Assembly (NCBI RefSeq): GCF_000151315.2
Contig: NW_011887301.1
Span: 124,001 to 188,000 of the forward strand
Length of the DNA: 64,000 nt
Direction of reading: 5' to 3'
Origin: Capsaspora owczarzaki ATCC 30864
Taxonomy: Eukaryota > Opisthokonta > Filasterea
Shown here one piece after another: positions 10,207-20,379 of this stretch. The position numbers and the translations under genes are program-made. Each line of letters opens with the position of its first letter. Positions within the stretch are counted from its first letter, which is position 1. Below the pieces are notes generated by a model, which was not told the origin of the DNA, searched no databases, and saw only the letters and a list, made by a program, of their open reading frames with translations.

Positions 10207-13200
10207 GTGCACTGGTGCTCTCTTTGTGAGGCGAGGACTGGCTGTTGCGAGCCGGGAGCTCCGTTGCAGCAACTCATTGTAGGAGCGTTGAACGCTTCGC
10301 CTGACGTCTGCCATCACATTGTCCGCGACAACGCGAGGACGCCACAACTGCTAGGAAAGATTTGCAACGAACCTGGCATCCAGGCCGGGCTCGTGCAGCT
10401 TTTTGAGCTTCCTGCTCAACCGCCAGTGCGGCATCGAACCCAATGCATTTTCTACTTCGCTGATGTCATTGGGCGCAAAACCCACATCTTTGTCCAGGGA
10501 CTTCCGTATGGAGATGCGGCGTTGTCGACGCTGCCTTTAGTGCGCATTGACGAGGCCAGAAGACCAAGTACCAATGCTGAAACGTGGAAGGAAGCGCTTC
10601 GTGGCGCGCCAGTCACATCAACTCTCGCACAGCCTGAAAGTCCCTTCCGCATTCAAGTCACCAGATCGAACAGTATTGTGGCTCCAGGACTACCGTTTCA
10701 ACTCCCGCCATCCGCGGTGCCGGGTGCCCACGCAAACTCGGAGAGCACCTGTTGCGAGTTTAAACATCCCTCTGGCGGCAGGCTCCAATCCAAGGACATT
10801 ACTGACTATCTCGACAAGTTCGTTCCGGCGATTCGTGCTTCGGCCAACCGACCCGTTCACTTGATACTTGGTGTCCAAGACGAGTCTTGCGTTGTGGTGG
10901 GAGCCACAGTGAACAACCTGTCCGATATGGAGGATCCGGTTCAAAAATTTTTGAAAGAAGTCTTCCCACACTTTGATTCGTCCTACCTTCGAATCACGCA
11001 ACATTGCGTGGCCCTGCCGTCGCCGGATCAGGAGTTGGTTTATCTTGCCGAGCTAACACTGAGCGAGGCGTCTTTTGCCATCAGCTGTCTTTCTGGCAAT
11101 GCTTGGCGTGTCGAGACCGGTCTGGACACAGTGGATTTGTTGGTTGATAGCCAAGTGCTCTCTGATGTTTCGCGAGCACTTTACCGTTGCCGCGATCTTG
11201 CCTCGCTATTGCCCAACCTCGATGAATCGCCTACGGATGACGGCAACGCGGCAGAGTCGCAATTCGGTGCATTGGCTCTCAAAGTCGCATTGGGCCAAAA
11301 GAGCCAGCGGCGTCGATCAGAATTCGACTGGCTTGCAAGGCCGCGGACACATCCACCCCCCTACAGGACGCCCGAGCAGCGCTTCGTCTTTGACCTCGAG
11401 TTCAACGTTCCAATGGCGCAGGCCGCTTGCATGGTTTTCGAAGCATCTGAGCGCCCGTTTGCTCATTTGCTTCACATGAATGCAGACGAGCGAAACGCCC
11501 GACCAATGCCACTCCTGTCACTGTGGCTTCGGCTGCGCCGCATTGGCAGCAACCTGGAGCTTCCGATCCTGCTCTCGCCGAGCTCCTTTCTCAGAATTCT
11601 CGTGGTGCCGACTTCCAAGCACGCGCAGCTGGCACAAGCAACGCTTGAGCACTACGCACCCCTTGGTGTGCAGGTCTTCGATGCCACTGTAAATCTTGAG
11701 CAGCCCGACTCAGTCGATGCAGCGAAATATTTGCTGCTTTGCCACCCCACCCGCCCGCGATGCATCTTTGCCGACGCGACCTTACTCCGCGATCCTGCAA
11801 CCGCGGCATTGGTGAATGCCAAGAGAACGCTGATCACGCCAGCCCCGACTGTGGTGGCACTTTGCACTGTTGCTTCGGCGCCTGAGGCTCTGCAGGGCCC
11901 TCGAGTTCACGAGGTGGTTTTGTACGATGCGCAAAGCTCGATGCCTGAGAGCACTGTCATGTCATGCATGTCCGACAGCAAGACTAGCCTGTGTCGTCAG
12001 TTTCCTGGCTGTGTTGAGCCAATCCCCGACCATCCGCTTGATGTGTGTTTCCCACAGCTTGTCCGAGATTGGCTTCAAGATACACAACGACGTCCGCCGC
12101 GTTGGGATTTGGTTCGAATGGGCGCTGTTGTAAAAACGGAACTCATCTCCAATCTTGTTCAGCTGATTCAACGAAACGTCGGGCTGTCGCCAGTCCTCAT
12201 CGATCTCCGAAAGTTACAGCCTGGTTGCGGCGCATCCGCAGCACTTCGCGCGACTGGATTCCAGCTATGTTCAGTCCGCGATGTCTACTGTATCAAGGCG
12301 CTACCTCACGATCAACTCGAGTCGTTTTGGCAAGTGTTCCAGAGAACAGTATCACGACCTACGCTTCTCCTCCTCGACCAAGACATGGTGTATGCGTCAG
12401 ATTTCGTCAAGGCCGCTCCATCCATCCTTCGCCATCCGGTTGCCATCGTACGAGTGTTGCCCGAAACATATCTGAGCAAGGTTGCGCCTGGTCCGGTTGT
12501 GTCTGTCCATCCCAACCGCCACATTGTGACGCTTTCTTCCGTCCTCAGTCTGCCAGATACCAAAGCGGTCTGCACTGGACTCGCGACTGCTCTGAAACAG
12601 CAGAGTGGCCATGCTTCGCCAGACCTGCAGAAGTGGGCAGGACGTGCTTATGACGCGCTAACCCGCATGGCCAAGTCAGAGCTTGCACCAGACGATAGGC
12701 ATTTGTATGTCATCGCGCTTTCAGCTTGCCGTGGCGAGTATGTCCCTGCGGAGGAGTTTGTGAGCGATCGCTACGACGCGCTAGTAGCGATCGAACCTGC
12801 CATGGAAGGACATCTGTTCCGTCTCGCCCGTCTGCTGGCGCTTCTTTCAGCGCTCTGTGGCGACTTGGATGCTGTTTGGATGGCTCCTAACGAGTGGGAG
12901 GCGCTGATGGATGATCAGTCACCAGACGCTGCAGCATTCTGCGGCTTGGTCCGCTACGATGGCCATCTCCACTTCCTGCATCCTTTCATTGCGCGTCTGT
13001 TCTTGTCCCAGATTGACTATGGCGGACGCACCGAGCATTGGCGAGAGGGTCAGCCAGTTCCACGCCACTTTCTGTACAACGAGTGGCACGCCTCCCTTTC
13101 CGTCCTCTGTCAGCACCTTGTCACACGCCGTGCGCCGACCGGCCAGCCGAGTTCGATCGTGGAACGGCTTCTTTCACGGCGAGAGGACGATGCTCTGTTC

Positions 13201-13728
13201 TTCCCGCCTCTCGTGCAAAATATTGTGAACTTCAGTTCCCATGAGCCAATTGCCCAGCGCTCTGAGCTGCTTGATGATGTTCTCGGCGAGTTCACTCCCG
13301 AGCACAAACTCCAGTATCCTCGCTTCAGCATCGACGAGCCTTTCCGACTCCTGATACGGTCGCGTGCGAATCGTTTCTGGGGCAAGACTCTTCCAAACTA
13401 TCTGCGACTTGCTGTTGAGGATGCTCGACAAGCATGGAAACTCCTCGCACCCACTGAACACGACAACCTCTCCCGCAACAACCTCGTCACTGCACTTTAT
13501 GCCCTACTTTCCCACCTGGGCCCCGAGCCTCAGACACAAGTTGAACTGCTTCTTGAGGAGTTTGTGGGCCATTGCCGACACCTCTGCGTCTCACGCGTCC
13601 CCTTGCAGTTGCAGCGGTACTTTTACAAGCTGCGTGAGCGTGGGTTTTCGCTACCTGACCACATGACCGGTGTCAATTATGAAAAGGCCCGATCGCGATG
13701 GGATCCGAATTCTTGGTTTCGTCCATAG
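10207..13728 (+). CDS. SAMD9-like STAND NTPase with Schlafen/AlbA-type domain, copy A (5' incomplete)
   Basis: One exon encodes 1,173 residues up to the stop. It opens right after a splice acceptor and needs an upstream exon for its ATG. Residues about 180-290 look like the AlbA_2/Schlafen fold: CEFKHPSGG, a helix, then RPVHLILGVQDES. Residues about 300-600 are the poorly conserved middle seen in SAMD9. Near residue 671 comes LQPGCGASAALRA, close to the PGCGGTTLA Walker-A variant of human SAMD9, and about 50 residues on RPTLLLLDQDM, a Walker B. Then follow SACRGEYVPA, FLHPFIARLFL and a helical end, in the order seen in SAMD9. Family members are antiviral translation inhibitors in animals. It is paralogous to the gene at 46285-49905. 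The family call is by recalled motifs, not a search. Confidence 0.72.
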   Translation: MHWCSLCEARTGCCEPGAPLQQLIVGALNASPDVCHHIVRDNARTPQLLGKICNEPGIQAGLVQLFELPAQPPVRHRTQCIFYFADVIGRKTHIFVQGLPYGDAALSTLPLVRIDEARRPSTNAETWKEALRGAPVTSTLAQPESPFRIQVTRSNSIVAPGLPFQLPPSAVPGAHANSESTCCEFKHPSGGRLQSKDITDYLDKFVPAIRASANRPVHLILGVQDESCVVVGATVNNLSDMEDPVQKFLKEVFPHFDSSYLRITQHCVALPSPDQELVYLAELTLSEASFAISCLSGNAWRVETGLDTVDLLVDSQVLSDVSRALYRCRDLASLLPNLDESPTDDGNAAESQFGALALKVALGQKSQRRRSEFDWLARPRTHPPPYRTPEQRFVFDLEFNVPMAQAACMVFEASERPFAHLLHMNADERNARPMPLLSLWLRLRRIGSNLELPILLSPSSFLRILVVPTSKHAQLAQATLEHYAPLGVQVFDATVNLEQPDSVDAAKYLLLCHPTRPRCIFADATLLRDPATAALVNAKRTLITPAPTVVALCTVASAPEALQGPRVHEVVLYDAQSSMPESTVMSCMSDSKTSLCRQFPGCVEPIPDHPLDVCFPQLVRDWLQDTQRRPPRWDLVRMGAVVKTELISNLVQLIQRNVGLSPVLIDLRKLQPGCGASAALRATGFQLCSVRDVYCIKALPHDQLESFWQVFQRTVSRPTLLLLDQDMVYASDFVKAAPSILRHPVAIVRVLPETYLSKVAPGPVVSVHPNRHIVTLSSVLSLPDTKAVCTGLATALKQQSGHASPDLQKWAGRAYDALTRMAKSELAPDDRHLYVIALSACRGEYVPAEEFVSDRYDALVAIEPAMEGHLFRLARLLALLSALCGDLDAVWMAPNEWEALMDDQSPDAAAFCGLVRYDGHLHFLHPFIARLFLSQIDYGGRTEHWREGQPVPRHFLYNEWHASLSVLCQHLVTRRAPTGQPSSIVERLLSRREDDALFFPPLVQNIVNFSSHEPIAQRSELLDDVLGEFTPEHKLQYPRFSIDEPFRLLIRSRANRFWGKTLPNYLRLAVEDARQAWKLLAPTEHDNLSRNNLVTALYALLSHLGPEPQTQVELLLEEFVGHCRHLCVSRVPLQLQRYFYKLRERGFSLPDHMTGVNYEKARSRWDPNSWFRP

Positions 13729-13774
13729 ACGGAACTGCTTGTTCGACTTGATACGCCCCCTGGGAACACGTCAG

Positions 13775-13778
<4 letters not shown>

Positions 13779-13873
<95 letters not shown>

Positions 13874-13920
13874 TCTCTCTCTCTCTCTCCCTCTCTCTCT
13901 CTCTCTCTCCCTCTCTCTCT
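13779..13920. repeat. Long (CT)n microsatellite
   Basis: About 140 bp of nearly pure CT dinucleotide, with a few CCC interruptions in its second half, lies about 50 bp after the stop of SAMD9-like gene A. An AATAAA follows at 13951-13956, so the repeat probably sits in the 3' UTR of that gene. Confidence 0.95.
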
Positions 13921-13950
13921 CACATCCCCTCCCTTGGCTCAAAGATCTTC

Positions 13951-13956
13951 AATAAA
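13951..13956 (+). terminator. Candidate poly(A) signal of SAMD9-like gene A
   Basis: AATAAA lies 223 bp after the stop codon and just after the CT repeat. It is the first canonical signal downstream. Confidence 0.45.
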
Positions 13957-14413
13957 TGTTCACTTTCGATAGGACTCATCAGGGGTCGGTCAAGTTGCCA
14001 AAACAAACCCAACCCAAAGACCATCGCCCTTGCTCGACGTTGCTAATCTGATTCTTCCTCCCCCGTGACAATAAGTCTGGTTGAATGCCAAATTCAAAGT
14101 GTGTGGCGAGAAAACCGGAACGGGCACAGTTGAACCAGGCACGACACGATCAACCAATTGCAATTCTAAAAAGGCAATCATCACTTTGATATTCTGTCAT
14201 TCATTTAAGATCACTGGAGCAAGGGCGAAGGCAGTGATGGTTTAAGCCGCAGATCGAATTTCTCAGATTTGAGGAGATTGGCGACACTGAGGTTGATCGC
14301 AAAAACACACGAGGTAAGCTGTAACTCTGAGCGCGGAACTTGACAGCTCTGTGTCTGAGAACTGAACTTTTCTAGTGCTCTTGTATCTCGTATTTCAGTC
14401 TCAGTCCTTCTCA
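13957..14413. other. Intergenic stretch between SAMD9-like gene A and UBE3D
   Basis: About 450 bp with no supported coding sequence or RNA gene. It must hold the end of gene A's transcript and the promoter of UBE3D. Confidence 0.5.
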
Positions 14414-16222
14414 ATGTACTTTGCAGTGCTGCTCCCGCGGCTGGGCGCCATTCACCTCACTGTGCGCCTTGCATTGAGGGTGAAACGGAGCAGCGCGATT
14501 CAATCACCGGCATTGCCAGCGGTGGCCATCGAGCGCGACTCTGCCAACCCAGCCAGCACTACTGCTGCTGCTGCCAATCATGATAGTAGCGATGGACTGC
14601 TGCGACTGCGCATCCGCCTGGTCGGAGCTGATCACGGTCAGAGTGATGACAGCAACGAGGCGATCGTGGCGCTTCCACGGGTCGAGATCAAGGACGCCGC
14701 GCTCGACCAAGCCGCAGCCAGCGCCACATGCACACTGCTGCAGCTGCTGCCTGACAACCCAAGTCGGACCAGGACGGACGCATCGGCGGACGGCGCGGAA
14801 TCCGACGTCGTCTCGCTCGTCCTCGTGGGACTGCGAATCCAGTGCAACCCAGCTGATCTCGCGCTGGCCACTGGATCGGCCAAGCCGGGAGCGGAACAAG
14901 CATCTCTCGTGACGTCCAACTCATGGCAGTGGCTGGGATTGCACGACTCGACGCTGTTGAGCGCTGAAACGGACGCACAAGCCGCGCTCAAACCACCACT
15001 GAACAGCCAGCAACCACCCGATCAAGCTCAGCTAGAGCGTGGATTGCAATGTAGATCGTGCCAGCATCCCATCTCAGTGCCATTGCGGCCGGACAATCAG
15101 CGCAAGACAGCCGATGCAGCGTCCGTTTCACCGTCTTCGTCGACAACCAGACGAACCATCACTGCCGTTCATCCCCTGCCGTCCGAAAACTGGATGGAGC
15201 TGATTGACTGCTGGGTATGCCACAAGGAAGAGTACAAGCAGTTCCAACGGGGCGAAATCCAAGCAACCGAACGCATGTGTCTCGTGGGCGAAACTTACCT
15301 GCTTTTGCATCCGGAGGACATTGTCGCTTATGCGCTCGAGTATGAGGGAGTGAGCAGCACTATGCACCACCAGCACCGACATGCGGGCGCGACAAAGCAC
15401 GACTCGACTCACCACGACCATCACCACTCTGAACAATCCAAATCAACAACTTCAACAGAAACCCCTTCCCCGTCTGTACCAGCGGTCGCGCACCAAATTG
15501 CACGATGCCCAAAGTGCCGAGCCATGCTTGGGAGAGGCGTATTCCACCAAAAATACGACCCAGCCACGTCTACGACCACTGCTGTTTTGCGTGGTGTGCG
15601 ATTGTTCAAGTACCAACTGCTGCTCGCGGACGCCGCAGATCAAGCAGCACGACGGGCTGCCAGCAACGCATTTGCACACCACACTCTCGAGACGTTTCTT
15701 GCTCAAGAGTTGTTGATTCGCCTGTTGACATCTCAGACGAGCAAATTTGTAGTGAATGGCTTGGTTTCAAGCGACTCTGGCTCTTCTCCCACGCAAACAT
15801 TTGGCCTGTTGTGGCTGTTTAACTGGGAGTTGTCTGTCCTGACAGATCTCGCAATTCCGTCTGCAGACACACCCACTGAAACTCGCGAGTCGGACGATCC
15901 TTGGATCGAAGCAAACAAAAAACCCGACAGCCTGAATCAGAAGCCTGGTGTTCAGCATATCATCCGAGTCATGTACAAGGACGCGAGTCCTGCAGCGCTC
16001 GCGTCGCTACCAGATGACGCATCGCGGAAAGCTCTTCTTGAGGAAGCGCGAATGTGGCGGCAAGATGCGAACGTGGATGAGATGCAGTTGGCGAGCGAGA
16101 CTTGCCTTGAGCTAATGAGCATGCTGCGTCGCTCGACACTGCTCTTCCCCGAATCTCTTCGTCCTGGCATGGGTGGCATGAAGTGCGGGTTTTTGCAGCG
16201 AATTGTTCCTGGCCACGTCTGA
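14414..16222 (+). CDS. UBE3D: UBE3D-like HECT-like E3 ubiquitin ligase
   Basis: A single exon of 602 residues; human UBE3D has 389. The start is the first ATG (MYFAVLLPRLG). Residues about 205-215 hold CRSCQHPI, a zinc-type CxxC. The signature is LPSENWMELIDCWVCHKEE near residue 255, followed by a GETYLLLH segment, a second CPKC motif near residue 365, and helical blocks ending in a C-terminal helix rich in Met/Gly. This is the DUF2351/HECT_2 family, which binds E2 UBCH10 and cyclin B and also protects CPSF73. Extra length comes from a Ser/Thr/His-rich linker (about residues 315-360) and an acidic N-terminal extension. No intron is evident, unlike most neighbours. Confidence 0.85.
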   Translation: MYFAVLLPRLGAIHLTVRLALRVKRSSAIQSPALPAVAIERDSANPASTTAAAANHDSSDGLLRLRIRLVGADHGQSDDSNEAIVALPRVEIKDAALDQAAASATCTLLQLLPDNPSRTRTDASADGAESDVVSLVLVGLRIQCNPADLALATGSAKPGAEQASLVTSNSWQWLGLHDSTLLSAETDAQAALKPPLNSQQPPDQAQLERGLQCRSCQHPISVPLRPDNQRKTADAASVSPSSSTTRRTITAVHPLPSENWMELIDCWVCHKEEYKQFQRGEIQATERMCLVGETYLLLHPEDIVAYALEYEGVSSTMHHQHRHAGATKHDSTHHDHHHSEQSKSTTSTETPSPSVPAVAHQIARCPKCRAMLGRGVFHQKYDPATSTTTAVLRGVRLFKYQLLLADAADQAARRAASNAFAHHTLETFLAQELLIRLLTSQTSKFVVNGLVSSDSGSSPTQTFGLLWLFNWELSVLTDLAIPSADTPTETRESDDPWIEANKKPDSLNQKPGVQHIIRVMYKDASPAALASLPDDASRKALLEEARMWRQDANVDEMQLASETCLELMSMLRRSTLLFPESLRPGMGGMKCGFLQRIVPGHV

Positions 16223-16487
16223 GCGAGGCGAGTTGTATTTCGGCTGTGCGTTAGAAGTGTTATTTATTCATACAACAACGAGCTATTTAACTGCTTACTC
16301 AACCAGAGTTTGCATTGTGTGCTTTTTCAGCTCTGTCTGAGATGCAGTGTCGTCTACGATCAATTCATAATCGAGGTGCTTCCGACCTTGTAATCTCAGC
16401 AGCCTTTTATAATATTGCTTGTTTTCATTCTCAAACAACACCCACTCCTATTTCCATTCAAATCAGCTCACTCTCTGTCTCAGTTCT

Positions 16488-19240
16488 ATGGCGTCCGATC
16501 ATCCAAGCATGTCTGAGCTCGCTCTCGGCCGCCGCGTCTTTGTCGCCGACCAGCCCAGCTCAGCCGCCGCCCAGTCCTCGGCTTCAGCACCAGCACAGGC
16601 ACCAGTCCCAGTCCCGTCCATCATCTCGTCGGGCGGCGTGAGTGGCGCGCTCGGAACGGTTCGGTTTGTGGGCCTCGTGCCGCCAAGCGAAGGTGAGCCT
16701 GACTGTGCTGCTGTTGCTGCTGCTTCAGCTGAGCGGCCGTCGTCCCCTCTGCCGTGGTGATTGTGGTCATCGTGATCATGCCTGTGGTCGACGGAGAGAG
16801 GCAGCCGTCGGACAAGAGCGGCGTTGACGCTTTGTGTGTTTTGGCGGGAAAACTGAAACACATTTGGTTTGGCAGGGGAATGGTTTGGCATCGAATGGGA
16901 CGACCCATCGCGAGGCAAGCACGACGGAAGCCATGGAGGACACACGTACTTTCACTGCCGGTAAGGAAAACAAAAAAATGTTAAAACGAATGGTGGCAGG
17001 AGAGAGTGCATGAATTTGTATTGCGCAGCCCTTTCAAAATCCGAATCAAATCCGAATCCGAATCCGAATCCGAATCCAAAGTCGGATTGGTCACCCTAGT
17101 CTCTGAGTGTTGCCCATTTTAAGAACTCACCTCGAGCAATGCTTGCGACAGGCATCCGATGGCGGGATCGTTCGTTCGACCGAAACGCGTCAACTTTGGT
17201 GTGCCGTTTACATCAGCTTTGCGGGAAAAGTACGCCGTGCCTGACGCAAGCGCTGCAGTTGTGTCGGATCCAACTGGGAGAGTCGTGCTATTGAAAGACG
17301 ACAAGGATTCGTTGGTCAAAGTCCAATTGGTCGGTTTGGACGCGGTTGAAGCACGGCAACGGTAATCCCAAATTTGGCCCAATGAGTTATTCTATGGTGC
17401 ATCCATCTCACAAGTCTCTGGCGTGTTTTTGTGTGTTTGCAGGCAGCTACATTTGTTACCACGGGCCAGTCTGCGTGACTGCTTGGTGAACGGTCAACCC
17501 GACACCGACCCAATCGACACAAAGTCACTTGGTATGAAATCCATTTGTTTTTGTCCTTGAGCTCAAAGCGTGGTCCTCCCAGCAGTTGGCACTCACGCTG
17601 TCTCAGCTCTTGAAGAATTAGACTTGTCACGCAATCTACTCTCGTCGTGGGTGTCTGCGGCTGAAGTTGCGTCGCGGCTGCCTCGGCTGACTTTTCTTGA
17701 TCTGAGGTGAGTTTTTTTGGATTGTTTGGAGATTGGATTGCGACAGTTGAATCTCATTTTCACTGCTGTGCATGCGTACCTCCCAGTGATAATCTCCTTT
17801 CTTGGGACACTCTTGCAACTGTCAAGCTGCCGCTTTTGCAGTCACTATTTTTGAATAACTCTGGTCTTGCATGGGCCCATGTACGTTGCTTGTTGGTGCA
17901 TCACCGTATTGCACTCCTTCTTTGCCTCGCGCTCACAAGTTCTTGGCTGCAGTTTTCCTCAGTGGGGGTTGCAGCTCCCAACCTTTTGGAACTCCACGCG
18001 CGAAGCAATCATCTTTCCAGTCCTGCCGTTTCAGAGTGCGACACTTGTGATTGTATGATCTGATGCTTCACGAGGTAAAGCGTCTCACTATCGCGCTTTG
18101 CAGAGTTCAAGATCTTGCAGTTGCATTCCCCCATCTCGAGCACCTCGACCTTGACGCGAATGAAATCTCCAGTTGGGACTCCATTCAACCTGTATTAGGC
18201 CACATTTCGTAAGTTGTCACTCGTCCAAATCGTTGTGCATTGCACCACCGTCGAAGCTGACTTCCACTCCGTTCATTCATTTTGTTTTTTCATTAGAAAT
18301 CTGAAACGACTCATCCTCAGCCGCAATAAACTCGTCGACATCTCGCCGCTGCAAGACACCTCTCTGTTTCCGTCGTTGTCAGCGCTGTCTCTGTTGGGGT
18401 GTCCAATTGATAAGGTAAGCTATCAAATTACGTCGCCGATTTTTGGTGTTTCTTATGCTCATTTTCCAATCAAATCCAACATTGAACAGTGGTCCTCTGT
18501 GAATGCGCTTGGATCGTTGCAAAAACTGTCAGAATTACGATTCTCAGACGTTCCACTGGTGAAAGGTCCGTCTGCTGGCTTCAACATGTGTTTGCGTTTC
18601 GAATGTAGATTCCCTCGTTGCTGACCTCTGCTGTATCGTCGCTTGCTAGACTTTTCTGTGGTCGATGCAAGATTAATCTTGATTGCCAAGCTGCGCGGTC
18701 TCACCTTTTGCAACGGAAGCGATATCACGCCTCGGGAACGCGACGATGCGGAGCGTTTTTATCTCGCTCGCTTTGCGTCCGACTGGGTGGTAGCTGGTCG
18801 AGAACCCGGAGATGCACGAGTAGCCTTTGATCGCGAGCACCCTCGTTTTAATGCGTTGATTGCGAGTAAGTAGAGCTGCACCATGCATGTCCCTAAGTTT
18901 TGAAAACATCTCATTTCTCATTTCGATTGCAGTCCATGGTGCACCAAGCGTACCGTCCGCATCGGCAACGTCAAGCGCGCTCAAGCACACACTAATCGAG
19001 CTCAATCTAACGCACGGCAGTCGGTCACAGCTCAAAAAACTCCCGCGAAATCTCTCCATCGCAAAGCTGCGCATGATGGTCGCCAAGCTGTTTGCCATTC
19101 CGAGCTCGTCCGCTTCTGCCATTCGCATTGCGAGCGTTGACCCGACGCGTCACATCAGCATCCCGCTCGATGATGATTTCCGCGAGCTCGACTTTTATTC
19201 GCTCGAACCTGGCAGCACGTTGCTTGTGACTGTGGATTAA
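16488..19240 (+). CDS. TBCE: Tubulin-folding cofactor E
   Basis: At least nine exons, including 16488-16692, 16876-16960, 17152-17361 and 17443-17531; the last ends at the TAA at 19240. The protein binds alpha-tubulin in the TBCD/TBCE/TBCC machine that assembles tubulin dimers. Exons 1-3 form a CAP-Gly domain ([20 protein letters not shown], then [16 protein letters not shown]), matching human GKHDGSH and RPNKVNFG. Leucine-rich repeats follow ([56 protein letters not shown]), then the [20 protein letters not shown] block, and a ubiquitin-like domain ending [17 protein letters not shown]. Domain order is that of the family. The N-terminal 45 residues are Ala/Pro/Ser-rich. Confidence 0.92.
17049..17079. 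repeat. (TCCGAA)n hexamer microsatellite
   Basis: About five TCCGAA units lie in the second intron of the TBCE gene. Confidence 0.85.
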
Positions 19241-19393
19241 GAGGGAGAGGGATGGGCGAATGCTTTTCAACTCGATATTCTTTCCACTCAGGATGCTTTC
19301 AACGTAATCTACTCGTCCGTGTACTTGTACTGTATTTCGTTTCGCTGAAAAGGTATTCTGGCAAACAACTTTCTGAAACCCCTGAAACAAAAA

Positions 19394-20066
19394 TCAATAT
19401 CCGACCAGCCGGAAAATGTATCCAGTGAGATGATAGCCCTCGCGAGAGTCCAGCACAGAGCACGCAGGTTGGCTGGAATCGATAGAAGTGTCCCACTTGA
19501 TCTCACACGAGGGTGGCGAGGCATCCTAACGAAAAATCAAAAAGTGAGCATAATTTCACTCGTTGGCAATATCAAATACTGCCAGAATAACAATTGCAGA
19601 GCTCGCTTACCAGAACAGCTGCAGAGTAGTACGTCGGGACAACCGTCACAATGGAGCCGGACTGGCCGCTAATGTCAAAGCGGAAACGGCCGCTGTCGCA
19701 GTCAGCGTTCTGGCCGACGCTAATCGGGTTGGCGGTCGTGACGCCGGCAGTCAGCGGCGGCGTGATGGCCGTATCGACGCACGGCTGCCAGTAGGTTTCA
19801 CTGTGGTGTGGCGAATAGGGAAGTGAATCGGTGGTACCGAGTGAGATTGGATTGAAACGCAAACTCCGACAGCTCTGCCGGTTCGACCCATGCACAAACA
19901 ACACTCACTTGACAGTCACGGCAAACACGAGCGTGTAGTTGCCAGCCTTAAAGTTCTCGGCCGTGGTGTAGAAACGCGCAGACGCGGGCAGAGTGCACGA
20001 GGCAAGTGCCAGAACGAACGCAGCGAACGTAATTGCCGCGGGCAAAGGGCGTGGGATCATCGTCAT
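19394..20066 (-). CDS. Small secreted cysteine-containing protein, unknown function
   Basis: Three exons join in phase: one starting MTMIPRPLP (20066, or the ATG at 20060), a middle exon NETYWQPCVDTA to about 19611, and a last exon from about 19527 to the TGA at 19394-19396. The total is about 145 residues. A signal peptide is plain: a hydrophobic AAITFAAFVLALASC stretch followed by small residues before RFYTTAENF. The mature part has cysteines in QPC, ADC, PSCE and PACS, suited to two disulfide bonds, and reads as beta-rich (RFRFDISG, SIVTVVPTYYSAAVL). I do not recognise the family. It is probably exported or lies in the secretory lumen. Confidence 0.6.
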
Positions 20067-20379
20067 CAAAGATACGTTGGGAAGACTGGCCTTGAAAAGT
20101 ACCATCATGGAATAAGTCACATAAGTGGAATGGAAATCAGGACCAAAGACAAAAACAGGGAGAGGGAGGGGAATAAGCGTGGAAATGATTGAAAACAAAA
20201 ACACATACAGCGACAACAAAATAGCAACCAGAAAAGCAACCAACAACATCAAAAAGTCGGCATAAAAATCAAACGTGAATAACAAGGGGAACACAACTGT
20301 AGGGTGGCGGGGAAGGAGGCGGAGGGGGCGCGAGGAAACGGGCAAATCAGTATCACTGGATTGGCTGAACCCCCTCCCT

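Noticed and set aside
10207-10209. GTG as the start codon of SAMD9-like gene A
   Set aside because: This is a eukaryotic nuclear gene and the bases lie directly after a splice acceptor; copy B shows the same break, so an upstream exon is more likely.
13670-13972. Leu-Ser repeat protein
   Set aside because: It is a translation of the CT microsatellite.
10207-16222. Prokaryotic origin of the long intronless genes (SAMD9-like A, UBE3D)
   Set aside because: Splice acceptors, poly(A) signals and intron-rich neighbours show nuclear eukaryotic DNA; UBE3D is a eukaryotic family.
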